Below, piece after piece: positions 1 to 10,483 of a stretch of 64,000 nt of DNA. The DNA lies in the NCBI GenBank assembly GCA_022559845.1, contig CM040120.1:167196334-167260333 (forward strand), read 5' to 3'. A model generated the notes under the pieces. The model had not been told where the DNA came from and ran no database searches. It saw only the letters and a list, made by a program, of their open reading frames with translations. Within the stretch, counting starts at the first letter, position 1, and each line of letters opens with the position of its first letter. The stretch is from Amorphophallus konjac (taxonomy: Eukaryota > Streptophyta > Magnoliopsida > Alismatales > Araceae). A program made the translations under genes and the position numbers.

Positions 1-246
1 TGTCTCTGTACTAGTTATGGACTACTGATGTTGTTATTTTATTGTTATCTTGTGGACCATGTATCATGTACACTGTTAATTTATTTCCTGCTTAATAATA
101 TAACTGTTCATTTCTGTAATAATTTGTGATACTTGTGTAGTCTCCACACCATTCCTTTAACCCTTCCGAGTTTTCGTGCTCGGGGGTGGCGATATGAGTC
201 TCGGGTTATCGGGCCTTCCCGGTAACCGGATTCTCGGGTCGTTACA
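1..246 (+). repeat. G1 5' LTR, 3' end only
   Basis: Matches the 3' end of the LTR at 5175-7759 and ends in ..CGTTACA directly before the primer binding site. The right copy ends CGTTATA, a C-to-T change of the terminal CA. The 5' part of this LTR is beyond the left edge. Confidence 0.95.
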
Positions 247-248
247 GC

Positions 249-260
249 TGGTATCAGAGC
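249..260 (+). other. G1 primer binding site (tRNA-iMet type)
   Basis: TGGTATCAGAGC, complementary to the 3' end of plant initiator Met tRNA, begins two bases after the LTR end. It fixes the + orientation and the LTR boundary. Confidence 0.95.
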
Positions 261-411
261 AGCGGTTGTGGTATTATACGAGAATCATAAGTAATCGTGG
301 TGGTCCACTTGTCCACAGCGATGATGTACAGTTGACGTTGGCATCGGGCATCGTGTGTTTTTCTTGACCTTGCTGTTTCCTTGTTTTCTATCTTTTGCTT
401 CAGGAACGAGC

Positions 412-1640
412 ATGGCGCTGAGGCAGAGCACTCGCTCTCAACAGGGACAGTCGGCTGGAGGTCAGGAGATCCAGCATGGGGTTCAGTGAGATCAGGAGGA
501 GCATAGTAGAGCGCCATCGGGGGCCGCCGAGGCTGTGGATACTGCGAGGTTTCCGGGGGCCGAGGATTTCTTTCGTGGCATGTACCAGCTTATGTCTCAG
601 CAGTTCGGTGGAGCGGCTGGTGAGGGCTCGTCGACCAGGGGTGGGCCAGGCCGTGCAGTGAAGGATTTCATGCAGTTTCATCCCCCTTACTACGACGGTC
701 AGCCAGACCCTGATTTGGCTCAGAGTTGGCACGACGAGATGGAGCGAGTGTTCATTTCCGCGCGGACTACTACGAAGGATAGGGTGATGTTGGCCTCCAG
801 CCAGTTGCAGGGTACGGCTCGGGAGTGGTGGTCTTCCGAGTGGAAGACGTCTTTCCAGCTTCGTCCACTTGAGCAGATTGCGTGGGGCGACTTTGTTAGT
901 ACTTTCGAGCGTACCTACTATCCAGAGCATAGCGCTACGTAGCGGATGCGTCAGTTTCTGGAGCTGGTTCAGGGCGACATGTTCGTATTGCAGTACAAGG
1001 CCCGATTTGTTGAGCTGGGTCGGTATGCACCTCATATCATGGAGCATGAGAGGGTGAAGACTACCCAGTTCGTACAGGGCTTGAGGCAGGAGCTGAGGCA
1101 CCATTTGATCACGAATCTGGCCACTGATCTGGAGACAGCATCTCGTGTTGCGGCTTCTTTGGAGATGGATATGCAAAGGACTCGAGGACCGATTAGCCAG
1201 GGGCAGTCTTTGTCGGGTCACACCCAGTAGTTGATTACCCAGCAGCAGGGCTCTTTTCAGCATGCGTCGGGCGGTTTAGGAGCGCCGACACCGACAGCGT
1301 CGGTGACAGGATCTGTGTCTTTTGGCTCAAAGGTCAAGAAGTTCCTTAAGAAGGGTTTCCGTAAGAAGCACACGGATTAGGGGCAGGCATCATCGGGTAG
1401 TGTACAGTAGCCGGTCCAGTTTCAACGTCAGGGATCAGTGGGTGGATCACGAGGACCGTGTCCACGGTGTAGCGAGCATCACCCAGGCAGGCAGTGCACG
1501 GCGCCTATTGTTTGTTTTCGATGTGACCAGCCAGGGCACATGACGCGTGACTGTCCTCAGAGGTAGCAGCAGCAACAGTTTCCTTAGCAACAACAGGTTC
1601 CCCAGTAATAGAGGCAGCAGCAGCAGCAGTAGGGACAGTA
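412..1640 (+). pseudogene. gag: G1 gag (capsid, nucleocapsid), broken by stops
   Basis: Structural Gag of a chromovirus; it would form cytoplasmic particles that package element RNA. ATG at 412 opens the frame. The Retrotrans_gag-like region is about 660-1160, with the typical REWW and FERTYYPEH signatures. Two zinc-knuckle regions follow: a CPRC..HHPG..C type near 1459 and a standard CX2CX4HX4C knuckle (CFRC..GHMTRDC) at 1513-1554, then a Gln-rich linker. The frame is intact across the region but has in-frame stops at 487, 940, 1228, 1378, 1408, 1564, 1585, 1606, 1609 and 1630. Most are TAG beside or among CAG codons, and the Gln-rich linker alone has five. Confidence 0.9.
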
Positions 1641-1665
1641 TCCGCCACTACCCAGGTCAGCTAGT

Positions 1666-2151
1666 GTGGGAGGCAAGCAGAGAGCTCGAGGCCAGATTAC
1701 GCACATGACCAGGGCAGAGGCAGTGGCGTCGCAGCTCGTGGAAGGTAGCGTTCAGATTTTAGGTTGTGCGGCTCAGGTTTTGTTCGATTCTGGCGCGTCT
1801 CACTCGTTTGTTTCAGAGGATTTCGCGCTGAGTATTGAGGAGCCGGTGACCCAGTTGTCTTGTGATTTAGCAGTAGAGTTATCTTCGGGTGATTTTATGA
1901 TCACTCCGTATTGCTTTGATGAGGTTCCTGTGTGGGTGGAAGGGTAGAGTTTGCCGGCTAGGCTCTATGCGTTGCCGCTTCAGGACTTTGATGTGATTTT
2001 AGGCATGGATTGGCTCAAGGCACATCATGCGTTGGTGGATTGCGGCTCGAAGAGGGTTTATTTCCGGTGACTTCACGGACCCACCTTCTATTTCCAAGGT
2101 ATCAAGTCTTCCTCTTCCCACTTTCTTATTTCTGCGATTCGAGCTCGTCGG
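1666..2151 (+). pseudogene. G1 retroviral-type aspartic protease
   Basis: Would cleave the Gag-Pol polyprotein. The active-site motif LFDSGASHSF is intact, with the catalytic Asp codon at 1786. The later DVILGMDWL segment near 1990 is the usual end of the chromovirus protease domain. Same frame as gag, with stops at 1945 (TAG) and 2068 (TGA, at a position usually Trp). It runs directly into the RT spacer. Confidence 0.88.
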
Positions 2152-3200
2152 TTGCTTGATGCGGGTTGTCAGGGTTTTCTCGCCTCCGTGGTTGTGACTG
2201 ACCGGATGGAGCCGGATGTCGAGGACATCTCGGTGGTGTGTGAGTTCCTCGATGTTTTTTCGGAGGACTTACCTGGATTGCCTCCCCAGCGGGAGATTGA
2301 TTTCGTGATCGAGGTTGTGCCTGGTACGGGACCTTTGGCGAAGGCTCCCTACCGTATGGCCCCCGCTGAGTTGAGGGAGTTGAGGGCGCAGTTGCAGGAG
2401 CTGCTGGACAAGGGGTACATTCGTCCTAGCTTTTTCCCTTGGGGTGCGCCCGTGTTGTTTGTGAAGAAGAAGCACGGTAGCTAGCGGTTGTGCATTGACT
2501 ACCGGCAGCTGAATGAGGTGACCATTAAGAGCAAGTATCTGTTACCGCGGATTGATGATTTGTTCGACCAACTTCAGTCTGTGTGAGTGTTCTCACTAAT
2601 TGATTTACGGTCCGGTTACTATCAGTTGAGGATTCACGAGTCCGACGTGGAGAAGACTACGTTCTGTACGAGGTACGGGCGTTATGAGTTCTTGGTGATG
2701 CCGTTCAGGCTCACCAATGCCCCCGCAGCCTTCATGGACTTGATGCAGAGGGTGTTTCATCCGTATTTGGACCAGGTCATGGTCATATTTGTGGATGACA
2801 TCCTTGTTTATTCGTGGTCTACCGAGGAGCATGCGTACCATTTAGGTGTGGTGCTGTAGATGTTGCGAGATCACCAGTCGTATGCGAAGCTCAATAAGTG
2901 TGAATTCTGGCTTTGTGAGGTGCACTTATTGGGGCACGTGATTTCTGGTGATGGCATTTTCGTGGACCCTGCCAAGGTCAAGGCAGTAATGCAGTGGCCG
3001 AGGCCGAGGTCTGTGACGGAGATCCGGAGTTTCTTGGGGCTTGCGGGCAATTATCGGCGATTTATCCAGGATTTTTTCCCCATTGCGGCCCCGATGACTA
3101 GACTCACGCGGAAGGATGTGCCTTTCGTCTGGTCTGAGGAGTGTGAGTAGAGTTTCAGGGATCTGAAGAGGTTGCTCACCTCGACTCCGGTGTTGGTTTT
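2152..3200 (+). pseudogene. G1 reverse transcriptase
   Basis: Ty3/gypsy reverse transcriptase, which would copy element RNA to cDNA. Landmarks in order: GTGPLAKAPYRM (about 2326), [11 protein letters not shown] (about 2440), [10 protein letters not shown] (about 2485), [13 protein letters not shown] (about 2599), FVDDILVYS with the catalytic Asp pair at 2794-2799, and the CEFWL and GHVIS segments (2900-2945). In-frame stops at 2482, 2584, 2857 and 3148. The 2584 stop is a TGA where relatives have Arg or Ala. The catalytic residues are present but the enzyme cannot be made whole. Confidence 0.92.
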
Positions 3201-3738
3201 GCCTTCTGGATCGGAAGGCTTTGTGGTGTGTACAGATGCTTCCGGGGTCGGATTGGGTGCTGTGTTGATGCAGCATGGTAGAGTGGTGGCTTATGCCTCT
3301 CGGTAGCTAAAGCCCCACGAGGAGAACTGCCCTACCCATGACCTGGAGTTGGCGGCTGTGATCTTCACGCTGAAGATCTGGAGGCATTATCTGTACAGCG
3401 AGAGGTTCGAGGTGTTCACTGACCATCAGAGTTTGAGTTATGTGTTCTCGCAGAGGGACCTTAACCTCAGGCAGAGGCGATGGATGGAGTTTATGAAGGA
3501 TTATGACTTCACCCTGTCTTATCAATCGGGTAGGATGAATGTCATCGCCGATGCTTTGAGTCGGAAGGTCGCGGTCAGTGCCTTGATGTTGAGGAAGTGG
3601 AGGCTCTGGGAACAAGTGCCCGAAGTTTCGTTCAGCCTCAGGATTCCCCAGGAGCCAGGGTTGGCAGTGCTCGCGAGTCTAACTGTCACGCCTGCTATCC
3701 GCCATAAGGTGACAGAGGCTCAGCATGCGGACCCTTAG
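3201..3738 (+). pseudogene. G1 RNase H and connector
   Basis: RNase H that would remove template RNA during reverse transcription. The TDASGVGLGAVL motif has its first catalytic Asp at 3235. The [17 protein letters not shown] helix lies at 3342-3390, the FTDHQSL segment at 3415, and the closing ADALSRK motif near 3550. TAG stops at 3304 (after ASR, where chromoviruses have Gln) and 3736. Same frame as RT. Confidence 0.9.
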
Positions 3739-5107
3739 TTGCCCTGGATTTTGGCTTTGGCTGATGTGGATCTCAGTGAGGACGGAGCCGTGAGATTCCG
3801 TGGTAGGCTGTACGTCCCAGCTGAGGGGAAGGTTCGTCGTGCGGTGTTGCACGAGGTGCATGGGAGCAAGTACATCGTACACCTGGGTGCGACGAAGATG
3901 TATCAGAACTTGCGGAGGCAGTTCTGGTGGCCTGGCATGAAGAGAGATGTTGCCGAATTTGTGGCCAGTTGTCTGACTTGTCAGCAGGTGAAGGCGGAGC
4001 ATCAGCGACCGAGAGGTACTCTCCAGCCCTTGGATGTTCCTGCGTGGAATTGGGACCACGTGACCACGGATTTCGTGGTGGGATTGTCGAGGACTCCGAG
4101 CGGTTAGTTCAGTATTTGGTTGCTGGTGGATAGGCTGACGAAGGTGACTCAGTTGTTACCGGTCAAAGTCAGCTGGAGCGTGTCCAGGTTGGCTCGTCTT
4201 TATATGGAGCGCATCGTCCCGTTGCATGGGATTCCCATTTCCATCGTGTCGGATCGAGATCCGCGCTTCACTTCTGGATTCTGGGGGAGTTTCCAGCGAG
4301 CGCTTGGCACGGATTTGGCTTTTAGCTCAGCGTATCATCCTTAGTCAGATGGTAAGTCAGAGAGGACCATTGAGACTTTGGAGGACATGCTGAGATCCTG
4401 CTGCCTGGAGTGGCAAGGGAGTTGGATTCACCACCTACCGTTGGTGGTGTTTGCCTATAATAACAGCTTTCATTCGAGCATCGGCATGGCTCCTTATGAG
4501 GCTTTGTACGGGCGTCCGTGTCGTACTCCACTTGATTGGTTTGAGGTCGGTGATTGCTTTGACGGGACCGGAGCTGGTGCAGCAGTGTGTGGATGTTGTA
4601 CACCTGGTCCGTTGGAACATGTTGGCGGCCCAGAGTTGGCAGAAGAGCTATGCTGACCGTAGGCAGTAACCCCTCGAGTTCGTCGTCGGCGATCGCGTGT
4701 TCTTGAGAGTTTCTCCGATGAAGGGGGTGATGCGCTTTGGACGGCGTGGGAAGCTGAGTCTCCACTATATTGGCTCTTTTGGGATTATGGAGCGCATCGG
4801 TGAGGTTGCTTATCGGTTACAGTTACCCCCTAAGTTGGCGTCGGTGCATGATGAGTTCCATGTCTCGATGTTGCAGAAGTATAGGCCCGATGACTCTCAT
4901 GTGCTTGGGGATTCTGTTTGGCCCGAGGTGACTCCAGATCTTTCTCTCCCAGAGTTTTCGATCCGCGTGGAGGATAGGCGAGAGCAGCGCCTACGGAACA
5001 AGGTCATCCCCTTGGTTAAGGTGGTGTGGCAGCGGCACTCTGGTGGTGAGGCTTCTTGGGAGCATGAGGACGAGATGCGTTAGCAGTTCCCTTACCTGTT
5101 TGAGTGA
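3739..5107 (+). pseudogene. G1 integrase with chromodomain-like C-terminus
   Basis: Would insert element cDNA into chromosomes. The HHCC zinc finger lies at about 3850-4000, ending CLTCQQVK. The DDE core keeps Asp in TTDFVVGL (about 4063), Asp in SDRDPRF (about 4249) and Glu in SERTIETLEDML (about 4360). A net one-base loss near 4560 shifts the frame, and the remainder (4570-5107) holds GDRVFLRVSP, the GEVAYRLQLP segment and a chromodomain-like tail (VIPLVKVVWQ, then ASWEHEDEM). Stops at 4105, 4342, 4667 and 5081 precede the natural TGA at 5105. The C-terminal tail places it among Tekay-like chromoviruses. Confidence 0.9.
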
Positions 5108-5157
5108 GTCTTTCTCTTCTTTCCCCTTGGGTTGTTCTCAATTTCGAGGACAAAATT

Positions 5158-5174
5158 CTTTAAGGGGGGAGGGC
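5158..5174 (+). other. G1 polypurine tract
   Basis: TTTAAGGGGGGAGGGC directly before the LTR start TGTAATATC. It follows an AATTTCGAGGACAAAATT motif at 5140-5157 that has a counterpart in G2 and a degenerate one in G3. Confidence 0.85.
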
Positions 5175-5512
5175 TGTAATATCTCAGACCTTTCGGATCC
5201 TTTTTCCTGGGTCCCGATCTAGTTTCTCGGAGTGTCCGGCTCTGTTGTGTCTGAAATTTTGTTTCGGACATCTTTCGTGTTCGGATCGGCGCGATCCGGA
5301 GTTGTTTCGGAGGCCTGGAAGCTTTCCGTGACTTTTCCGCGCGTGTTTTCTGATTACCGGTGTGTGTTTCGGTAATTCCTTCGGAACCTCGTTGCAGGTG
5401 AACCGGGCCGTTCACCTAGGCGAGAGTGGTACTGTTGTGATCGGTGCGTTCCGAGGATCGTGGAAATATAATTTTTTATTCTTTGATATTTTCTGGAATT
5501 TTTGGATTTTCC

Positions 5513-5520
5513 TATAAATA
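5513..5520 (+). promoter_or_regulatory. G1 LTR TATA box
   Basis: TATAAATA followed by a C/T-rich initiator-like stretch (CCCCCCTTTACTCTCTC), about 340 bp into the LTR: the usual layout of a plant LTR promoter. Transcription would start near 5545, so most of the LTR would be transcribed leader. Confidence 0.7.
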
Positions 5521-6078
5521 CCCCCCTTTACTCTCTCTTCCCCACCCTCTTCTTCTTCTTCTTCTTCCTCCTCCTTTCTCCCCCACCGTGCAACGCCCTC
5601 TCTCCCTCTCTTCTTCATCCGGCGAGACCGCGGCGAGCCCCTCCGGCTGTAGACGGCTGTGGGCGATGGCGTGGTGACGACGGCTGTGGCGAGGTGATCG
5701 TGGAGGCGTAAGTGAACCGTGGGAGCCCAAGGAAGAACGAGGGTTTTTGAGCATTCTTCGCGATTCGTGGTCGATCCGACGCATCTCGGGACGCAATTGA
5801 GGTCGGGTGACGTTCCCTAGCCTCTAGCCTTCCTTTCCCGCGATTTGTAGGCCGAGGGGAGGCCGAGAGATGGGATTCCTTACGGGTTTGGGGTTTTCCA
5901 TGATTTTGGGAGAGCTCACCCGATCTATGGATTTGATGCATGATTTCATGTTTTGATGGCCTAGAATCATGCTAGGGGTCCCCAGGGGTCTTCCCCTTTG
6001 ATTCCCCCCTCTTCGGTGGAGGCATGGGGGCGTGGCCAGTTTTTTTGGGCGTTTCCCGCTGTTTTGTCCTCGGGCAGG

Positions 6079-6638
6079 TGTGACGGTCCTTCCAGTGACC
6101 GTCACACTATGTAACGCGCCTAGGTGGGTGCGTTACAGCCCTTAGTGCAGCCAAGTGGGGTCTGTGGGCTGTGACGGTCCCATGATAGACCGCCACGGTG
6201 CTGTGATGCACCTAGGTTGGACCGCCACGGTGCTGTGACGCACCTAGGTTGGACCGTCAGGGGCGTTCGACCGTTGGCTGCCGACCGTTGGTTTTTGACC
6301 GTTGGGGGTCAAGGCATGTGACGCACCTGGCTTGGCGCGTCAAAGTCATGTGACGCCCCTATGTGAGTGCGTTAGAACAGATGCATTCCCACGTTGTAAC
6401 GCAGCAGGGTTGGTCCGTTACACGCTGTGACGCACTGAGTGGCACGCATCACAACTATTCTCTATTGTCTTGTGACGCACCAGGGTAGGCGCGTCATAGA
6501 CTGTAACGCACCATGGTAGGTGCGTTACACCCTATTTTGCACCGAGCGTGTGACGCCCCTGCATTGGGCCGTCAGGTGATTGTGACGGTCCTGCCTAGAC
6601 CGTTAGAGCCTGTGAAGCGTCTAGGGTAGACCGTCAGG
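6079..6638 (+). repeat. G1 array of 14 palindromic 28-nt units
   Basis: Units start at 6079, 6110, 6170, 6202, 6234, 6317, 6349, 6395, 6426, 6471, 6502, 6549, 6581 and 6611. Each spans 28 nt: an 11-nt left arm such as TGTAACGCACC, six bases, and an 11-nt near-complement such as GGTGCGTTACA. Unit 6502 is perfect; others vary in both arms (CGCACC/GGTGCG or CGGTCC/GGACCG classes). Within a pair or triplet the starts are 30-32 nt apart. The array is downstream of the TATA box, so it would be in leader RNA. Confidence 0.85.
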
Positions 6639-7345
6639 CTCTGGGTTACTCCGGGTGGTTTGCAACCCCATTTCTGTTCCGACCGTGGTCACCGTGTGAC
6701 GGTGCTGGTACGTGGGGCGGTCCCCATATTTCATCGGATGTGGACGTTATTTTTCGTTGACTTGAGAGTCTACTCTGTAGTGACCCTCCACTAGTCGTAG
6801 CCTACTTACACGTGAGTGGTCCCACCAGGGAGTGGTGGAGAGGCTACCCTTAGAGACGGTTTGTGGATCGGTTTCCATCGGGCGCGCTACTAGCCAGAGT
6901 CCGCCTGAGGGGAAAATCGGTTAGAGGGCCAGACCAGGGACGCACGGTCTGTGTGTGCACACGTGGTTGGGGGCGGTTGGACCCACGCCGATGGGTGAGA
7001 CCCAAGCTAGTCACTTGTTTGTAGTTACTTGTACTGTGTCTCAGTTCCCGCTGGGCCAGAGGGAGACACCTGAGACGCGGACTAAGTCGTCAGTGGACGC
7101 ATCCGGTCTTGCTTCTAGTGGGAGATACTCCTATCGATTCGGTAGTGACAGACGGTCAGTCATTGGGACTTCAACCTTCGGGTTTTGTCGTGTTAGTCGT
7201 GGTGTTCCGGTCATTCCTCCGTGGCACGTGTGTTGGTTTTCGTGCTGAAAGATCAGAGTTTTGTGGACAGCAGGGTTCCCTCTCCAAGGTACTCGCTTAC
7301 TGCAAGCGTAGCGGTTTCTCTATTTGCGAGGTAGGGTTCGAGTGA

Positions 7346-7402
7346 TCCCTACTAAGTCTTATCCCAAGACTCATTCCCTGCTTGTTTTCACCTTGTTTCA
7401 GG
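7346..7402 (+). other. G1 LTR conserved CCTACT-hairpin-CAGG motif
   Basis: CCTACTAAGTC at 7348, then a perfect 6-bp stem AGTCTT (7355-7360) / AAGACT (7366-7371) with loop ATCCC, a pyrimidine-rich stretch, and TTTCAG-G (7397-7402). The order resembles branch point, pyrimidine tract and 3' splice site. Counterparts are in the G2, G3 and G5 LTRs. Confidence 0.55.
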
Positions 7403-7759
7403 TGCGTCGCGGCCGCAGGGGAGCACGTCTGAGGCTCAGCGTGGTTCGGGTGCACAACGTTAGTGCCAGAGGTCAGAGCCGGGGTATGCCCCGTGTAGCT
7501 GTACTTTATTTTCTTGTCTCTGTACTAGTTGTGGACTACTGCTGTTGTTATCTTATTATTATCTTGTGGACCATGTATCATGTAAACTGTTAATTTATTT
7601 CCTGCTTAATAATATAACTGTTCATTTCTGTAATTATTTGTGATACTTGTGCAGCCTCCACACATTCCTTTAACCCTTCCGAGTCTTCGGGCTCGTAGGT
7701 GGCAGTACGAGTCTCGGGTTATCGGGCCTTCCCGGTAACCGGATTCTCGGGTCGTTATA

Positions 7760-8073
7760 GTGTGGGCCAAGTGGCGTATCGTTTTCAATTGCCAGAGGCA
7801 ATGCAAGCAATCCACGATGTCTTTCATGTGTCTCAACTGAGGAAATATGTTTCAGATGCATCTCATGTCCTTGATGATTTAGTTTGGCCAGAAGTGACTA
7901 CAGATCGATCCACACCAGAGTATCCGATCAGAATTGAAGATTGCCGTAAGCAACGATTGAGAAATAAAGTAATTCCTCTGGTTAAGGTTGTCTGGCAGCG
8001 TGACTCTGGTAATGAAGCTACATGGGAACGTAAGGATGAAATGCATCAGCAATTTCCCTTCATGTTCGAATAA
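7760..8073 (+). pseudogene. G2 integrase C-terminus and chromodomain-like tail (fragment)
   Basis: About 104 codons, open to the TAA at 8071. It reads from GQVAYRFQLP through the HDVFHVSQLRKY segment to a chromodomain-like tail (VIPLVKVVWQ, EATWERKDEM) and ends FPFMFE. It is collinear with G1 positions 4800-5107 but clearly diverged at DNA level (less GC-rich), so it is a different subfamily. In chromoviruses this tail is thought to target integration to particular chromatin. The upstream part was separated by the G1 insertion, so nothing here can act as a gene. Confidence 0.9.
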
Positions 8074-8113
8074 GGTATATTCCTCTCAATTCTCCCCTTA
8101 TTCTTCCTTTTAA

Positions 8114-8149
8114 ATTTCGAGGATGAAATTTTTATTAGGAGGGAGGGAC
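8114..8149 (+). other. G2 polypurine tract with upstream palindrome-like motif
   Basis: AATTTCGAGGATGAAATT followed by AGGAGGGAGGGAC directly before LTR start TGTGAGACCCG at 8150. Same arrangement as G1. Confidence 0.8.
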
Positions 8150-9173
8150 TGTGAGACCCGTTCTTTAATGACTCTTTACCAGTATTAGAATAGAATTAAA
8201 TCCATGAATTTTGGCTAATTTTATGAAATTTATGGGTTTTTTCTAGTATTTAATCTAATTAGATTAAAGCATTTATGTAAATAAATGGGCATTTACACGT
8301 TTTTACTCAATTGAGGGTTTAGAATGCAAATAAAGGGTAAAAATCATATATATATATATTTTAATCATTTTTTTAACCCATCTATCTCCCCCCCTCTCTT
8401 TACACTTTACTCTTTTCCTCCCCCCCTCCTTTTCATCCGAGACGCAGGGAAAGCCACGGGCGAACCCGCGGGCGGCCACGCGAACACCGCGAACCGGCGG
8501 CCCCGCTCCCTCTCCCTCGTCCCTCTTCTCACGGCGGCGGTGACCCTTGGGCCGGCGACCACGGCGTGGCAACCCAAGCCTTCGAGGGCGGACTGCGGCA
8601 TCGTCGTCACCCCGCAGACCCGCGCGAAGGGCGACCTCCCCCCTTCCTCGAGCATCTCCTCGGCACGCGGTAGCCCAAGGCGGCGGAGGTCCGGCGACCG
8701 GACGGCCACGGCGGAGGAGCGCCTACGGCGAGCTAGCACAAGGAGGAAGACCGCGATCGGCCTCCCCCTCCCTCGCCCCATTTCTCATTTGCGATGCCCC
8801 GACGACCCGAAGGCCACGGTGCAGGTGCCGGAGCCTCCCCGGCGAGCCTACAAGAGTGGAGAATGCGGCCGCACCCTCGTCGGCTCTGACCCCAGTGCGG
8901 TGGTGCGAACCCTACGGTGACATCGGTGGCTCTTTCCCTTCCTTCTCGCGGAAAAATCGGCTTCCTCGGCTTAGATCCGGTGGGGGGGGGGCTCCTAGCC
9001 TCGTTTGGAGCGACAAGGAATGCTGTGCCATCAACACGGGACGAACCGCGAAGTGGCGAGACAGCCAGGAACGAGCGAACCGCGGCGACCTTCGGCTTGC
9101 ATGCGATCGGATCGGGCGTTTTCATCACATTTGAGGTAGGAGGATCGTCACCCTGGCCCGTTAAATTGTTGCA

Positions 9174-9353
9174 AAAGCATGCCCATCCTCTTTATGTTTT
9201 CAAAGCATGCCCATCATCGCTGAGTTCATAGACTAATGAATGCATGCCCATCGTCGCTGAGTTCATAAATTAATGAAAGCATGCCCATTGTCGTCGAGTT
9301 CATAGATTAATAAAAGCATGCCCATCGTCGCTGAGTTCGTAGATTATAAATTA
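9174..9353 (+). repeat. Tandem repeat in G2 LTR, about 38-bp unit
   Basis: About five copies of a unit starting AAAGCATGCCCATCGTCG and including TGAGTTCATA and ATTAATGA, at roughly 9175, 9202, 9239, 9277 and 9314. Repeated in the duplicated copy near 22246-22425. Confidence 0.8.
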
Positions 9354-10440
9354 TTATACTGAGATGATGGATTGGCAGGGAACATGTTAAAAATAATAAC
9401 TCCCGTCGATTTAAGTCGACTGGGAGGGGATCCGATTATGATCCCGGTGGATCTGGTTCTCTGGTAAGGACTATGTTTAATTTATTTTAGCTTTTATAAT
9501 GGTTCACCATGAACCTTTTATTGAACCGAGCGATTGATGATTAAACCGCGTAAATAAATTAAATTTGAATGGTGGAAGAAATTTCATGGTTAGTCCGTTG
9601 AGTAGCACGCGGCGGTTCGTCGTTCGACTCCCTAAAACCATAGCGGCCCTAGTTCGACCGCTTGTTCTATAATGATGCGTGTTCATTTAAATTATGCATT
9701 TAATTATGGAATGATTGCCATTTTAGCATATTCAATTAATTATGCATTGAATTATTGATTAATGGCCATCTTAGCATATTCAGTTAATTATGCCTTGAAT
9801 CTTGCATATTTGCCATGTTTAATTGTTATCATAAATTATGGCATGTTTTTAGATCCCAATAGAGCTTTATTCTCTTTCTTAGTGATGGAACCACCAGTCA
9901 TAGCCCGACGACTTTTAGTGTTGATCCCACCCGGGAGAGGTGGCGGGGTATCCCAGTTTCATAATTTTTAAGGTAGTTCCGTGGGCCCCAGTCCAACTGT
10001 AGCGTTCTACGGAGGGGAATACAAGCTAGAGGCCTGGCTCGAGGCACGAGCCGGTGTGTGCACACGTGGTCAGAGACTTAGACTAACACTGACGAGTGTT
10101 GCTCTGACTAGTTACTTGTTTTGATACTGTTACGCGTCTCGCTTGCTATGTTCAAGCTTGCGTAGATGCTTGAGACGCAATGTAAGCCGTCAGTGGACGC
10201 ATCTGGTTTCTTCTTCTGGTGGATCTCCTCTCCTTCTCACTCTTGTCACTTGGAAATGATTGAGTTATTGTCTATTGGTAGATTTCGAGTACTTGCATTT
10301 AAATTCTAATTGGCATCCTAGTTAGCTGTTCATGAACTGTTTAGTTAGTTTTACAGCTTTGTTAAATTGTCATTTATTTATGTCAATGCATGCTTTACTG
10401 CTTTCCTTTAGTTAGTTACGAGTTAGGGATTTCTGTGAAC

Positions 10441-10483
10441 CCTACTAAGTCTCTGCTGTGAGACTCACCCCTTCCTATTACAG
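10441..10483 (+). other. G2 LTR conserved CCTACT-hairpin-CAGG motif
   Basis: CCTACTAAGT, then stem AGTCTC (10448-10453) / GAGACT (10460-10465) with loop TGCTGT, a pyrimidine stretch CCCCTTCCTATTA and CAG-G at 10481. The stem arms differ from G1 yet still pair. Also present in the second copy near 23513-23555. Confidence 0.55.

Larger units (their letters stand above)
1..7759 (+). mobile_element. G1: Tekay-like Ty3/gypsy chromovirus, 5' end outside window
   Basis: LTR retrotransposon in the order LTR end, tRNA-iMet-type PBS, gag, protease, RT, RNase H, integrase with chromodomain-like tail, polypurine tract, 3' LTR. The 246 bases at the left edge match the last 249 bases of the 3' LTR at 7511-7759 with about 16 differences by eye (6-7 percent), so the insertion is old. 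It lies inside the integrase region of a second chromovirus whose coding sequence resumes at 7760. The left target-site copy is outside the window, so the TSD cannot be tested. The polyprotein is a single frame from 412 to about 4560, then shifts by one base and continues to 5107. It carries about 22 internal stops, so the copy is non-autonomous. Confidence 0.95.
5175..7759 (+). repeat. G1 3' LTR (2585 bp)
   Basis: Starts TGTAATATCTC after the polypurine tract and ends ..CGTTATA at 7759, after which the host element resumes. Contains a TATA-box promoter (5513), a pyrimidine-rich stretch with ACG-rich sequence, an array of palindromic units (6079-6638), the G-box-like GTGTGTGCACACGTGG segment near 6950 shared with G2 and, in reverse, G4, and a structured splice-acceptor-like motif (7348-7402). 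Short frames over this LTR are incidental. Confidence 0.93.

Noticed and set aside
6079..6638. CRISPR-like array (28-nt units at about 32-nt spacing)
   Set aside because: The linkers between units are only 3-4 nt or irregular, there are no unique spacers of constant size, no cas genes, and the context is a plant LTR.
8324..9134. Open frames of 195-198 codons in the G2 LTR as genes
   Set aside because: Overlapping frames on both strands, GC-rich low-complexity Arg/Ser/Pro translation, inside an LTR leader region.
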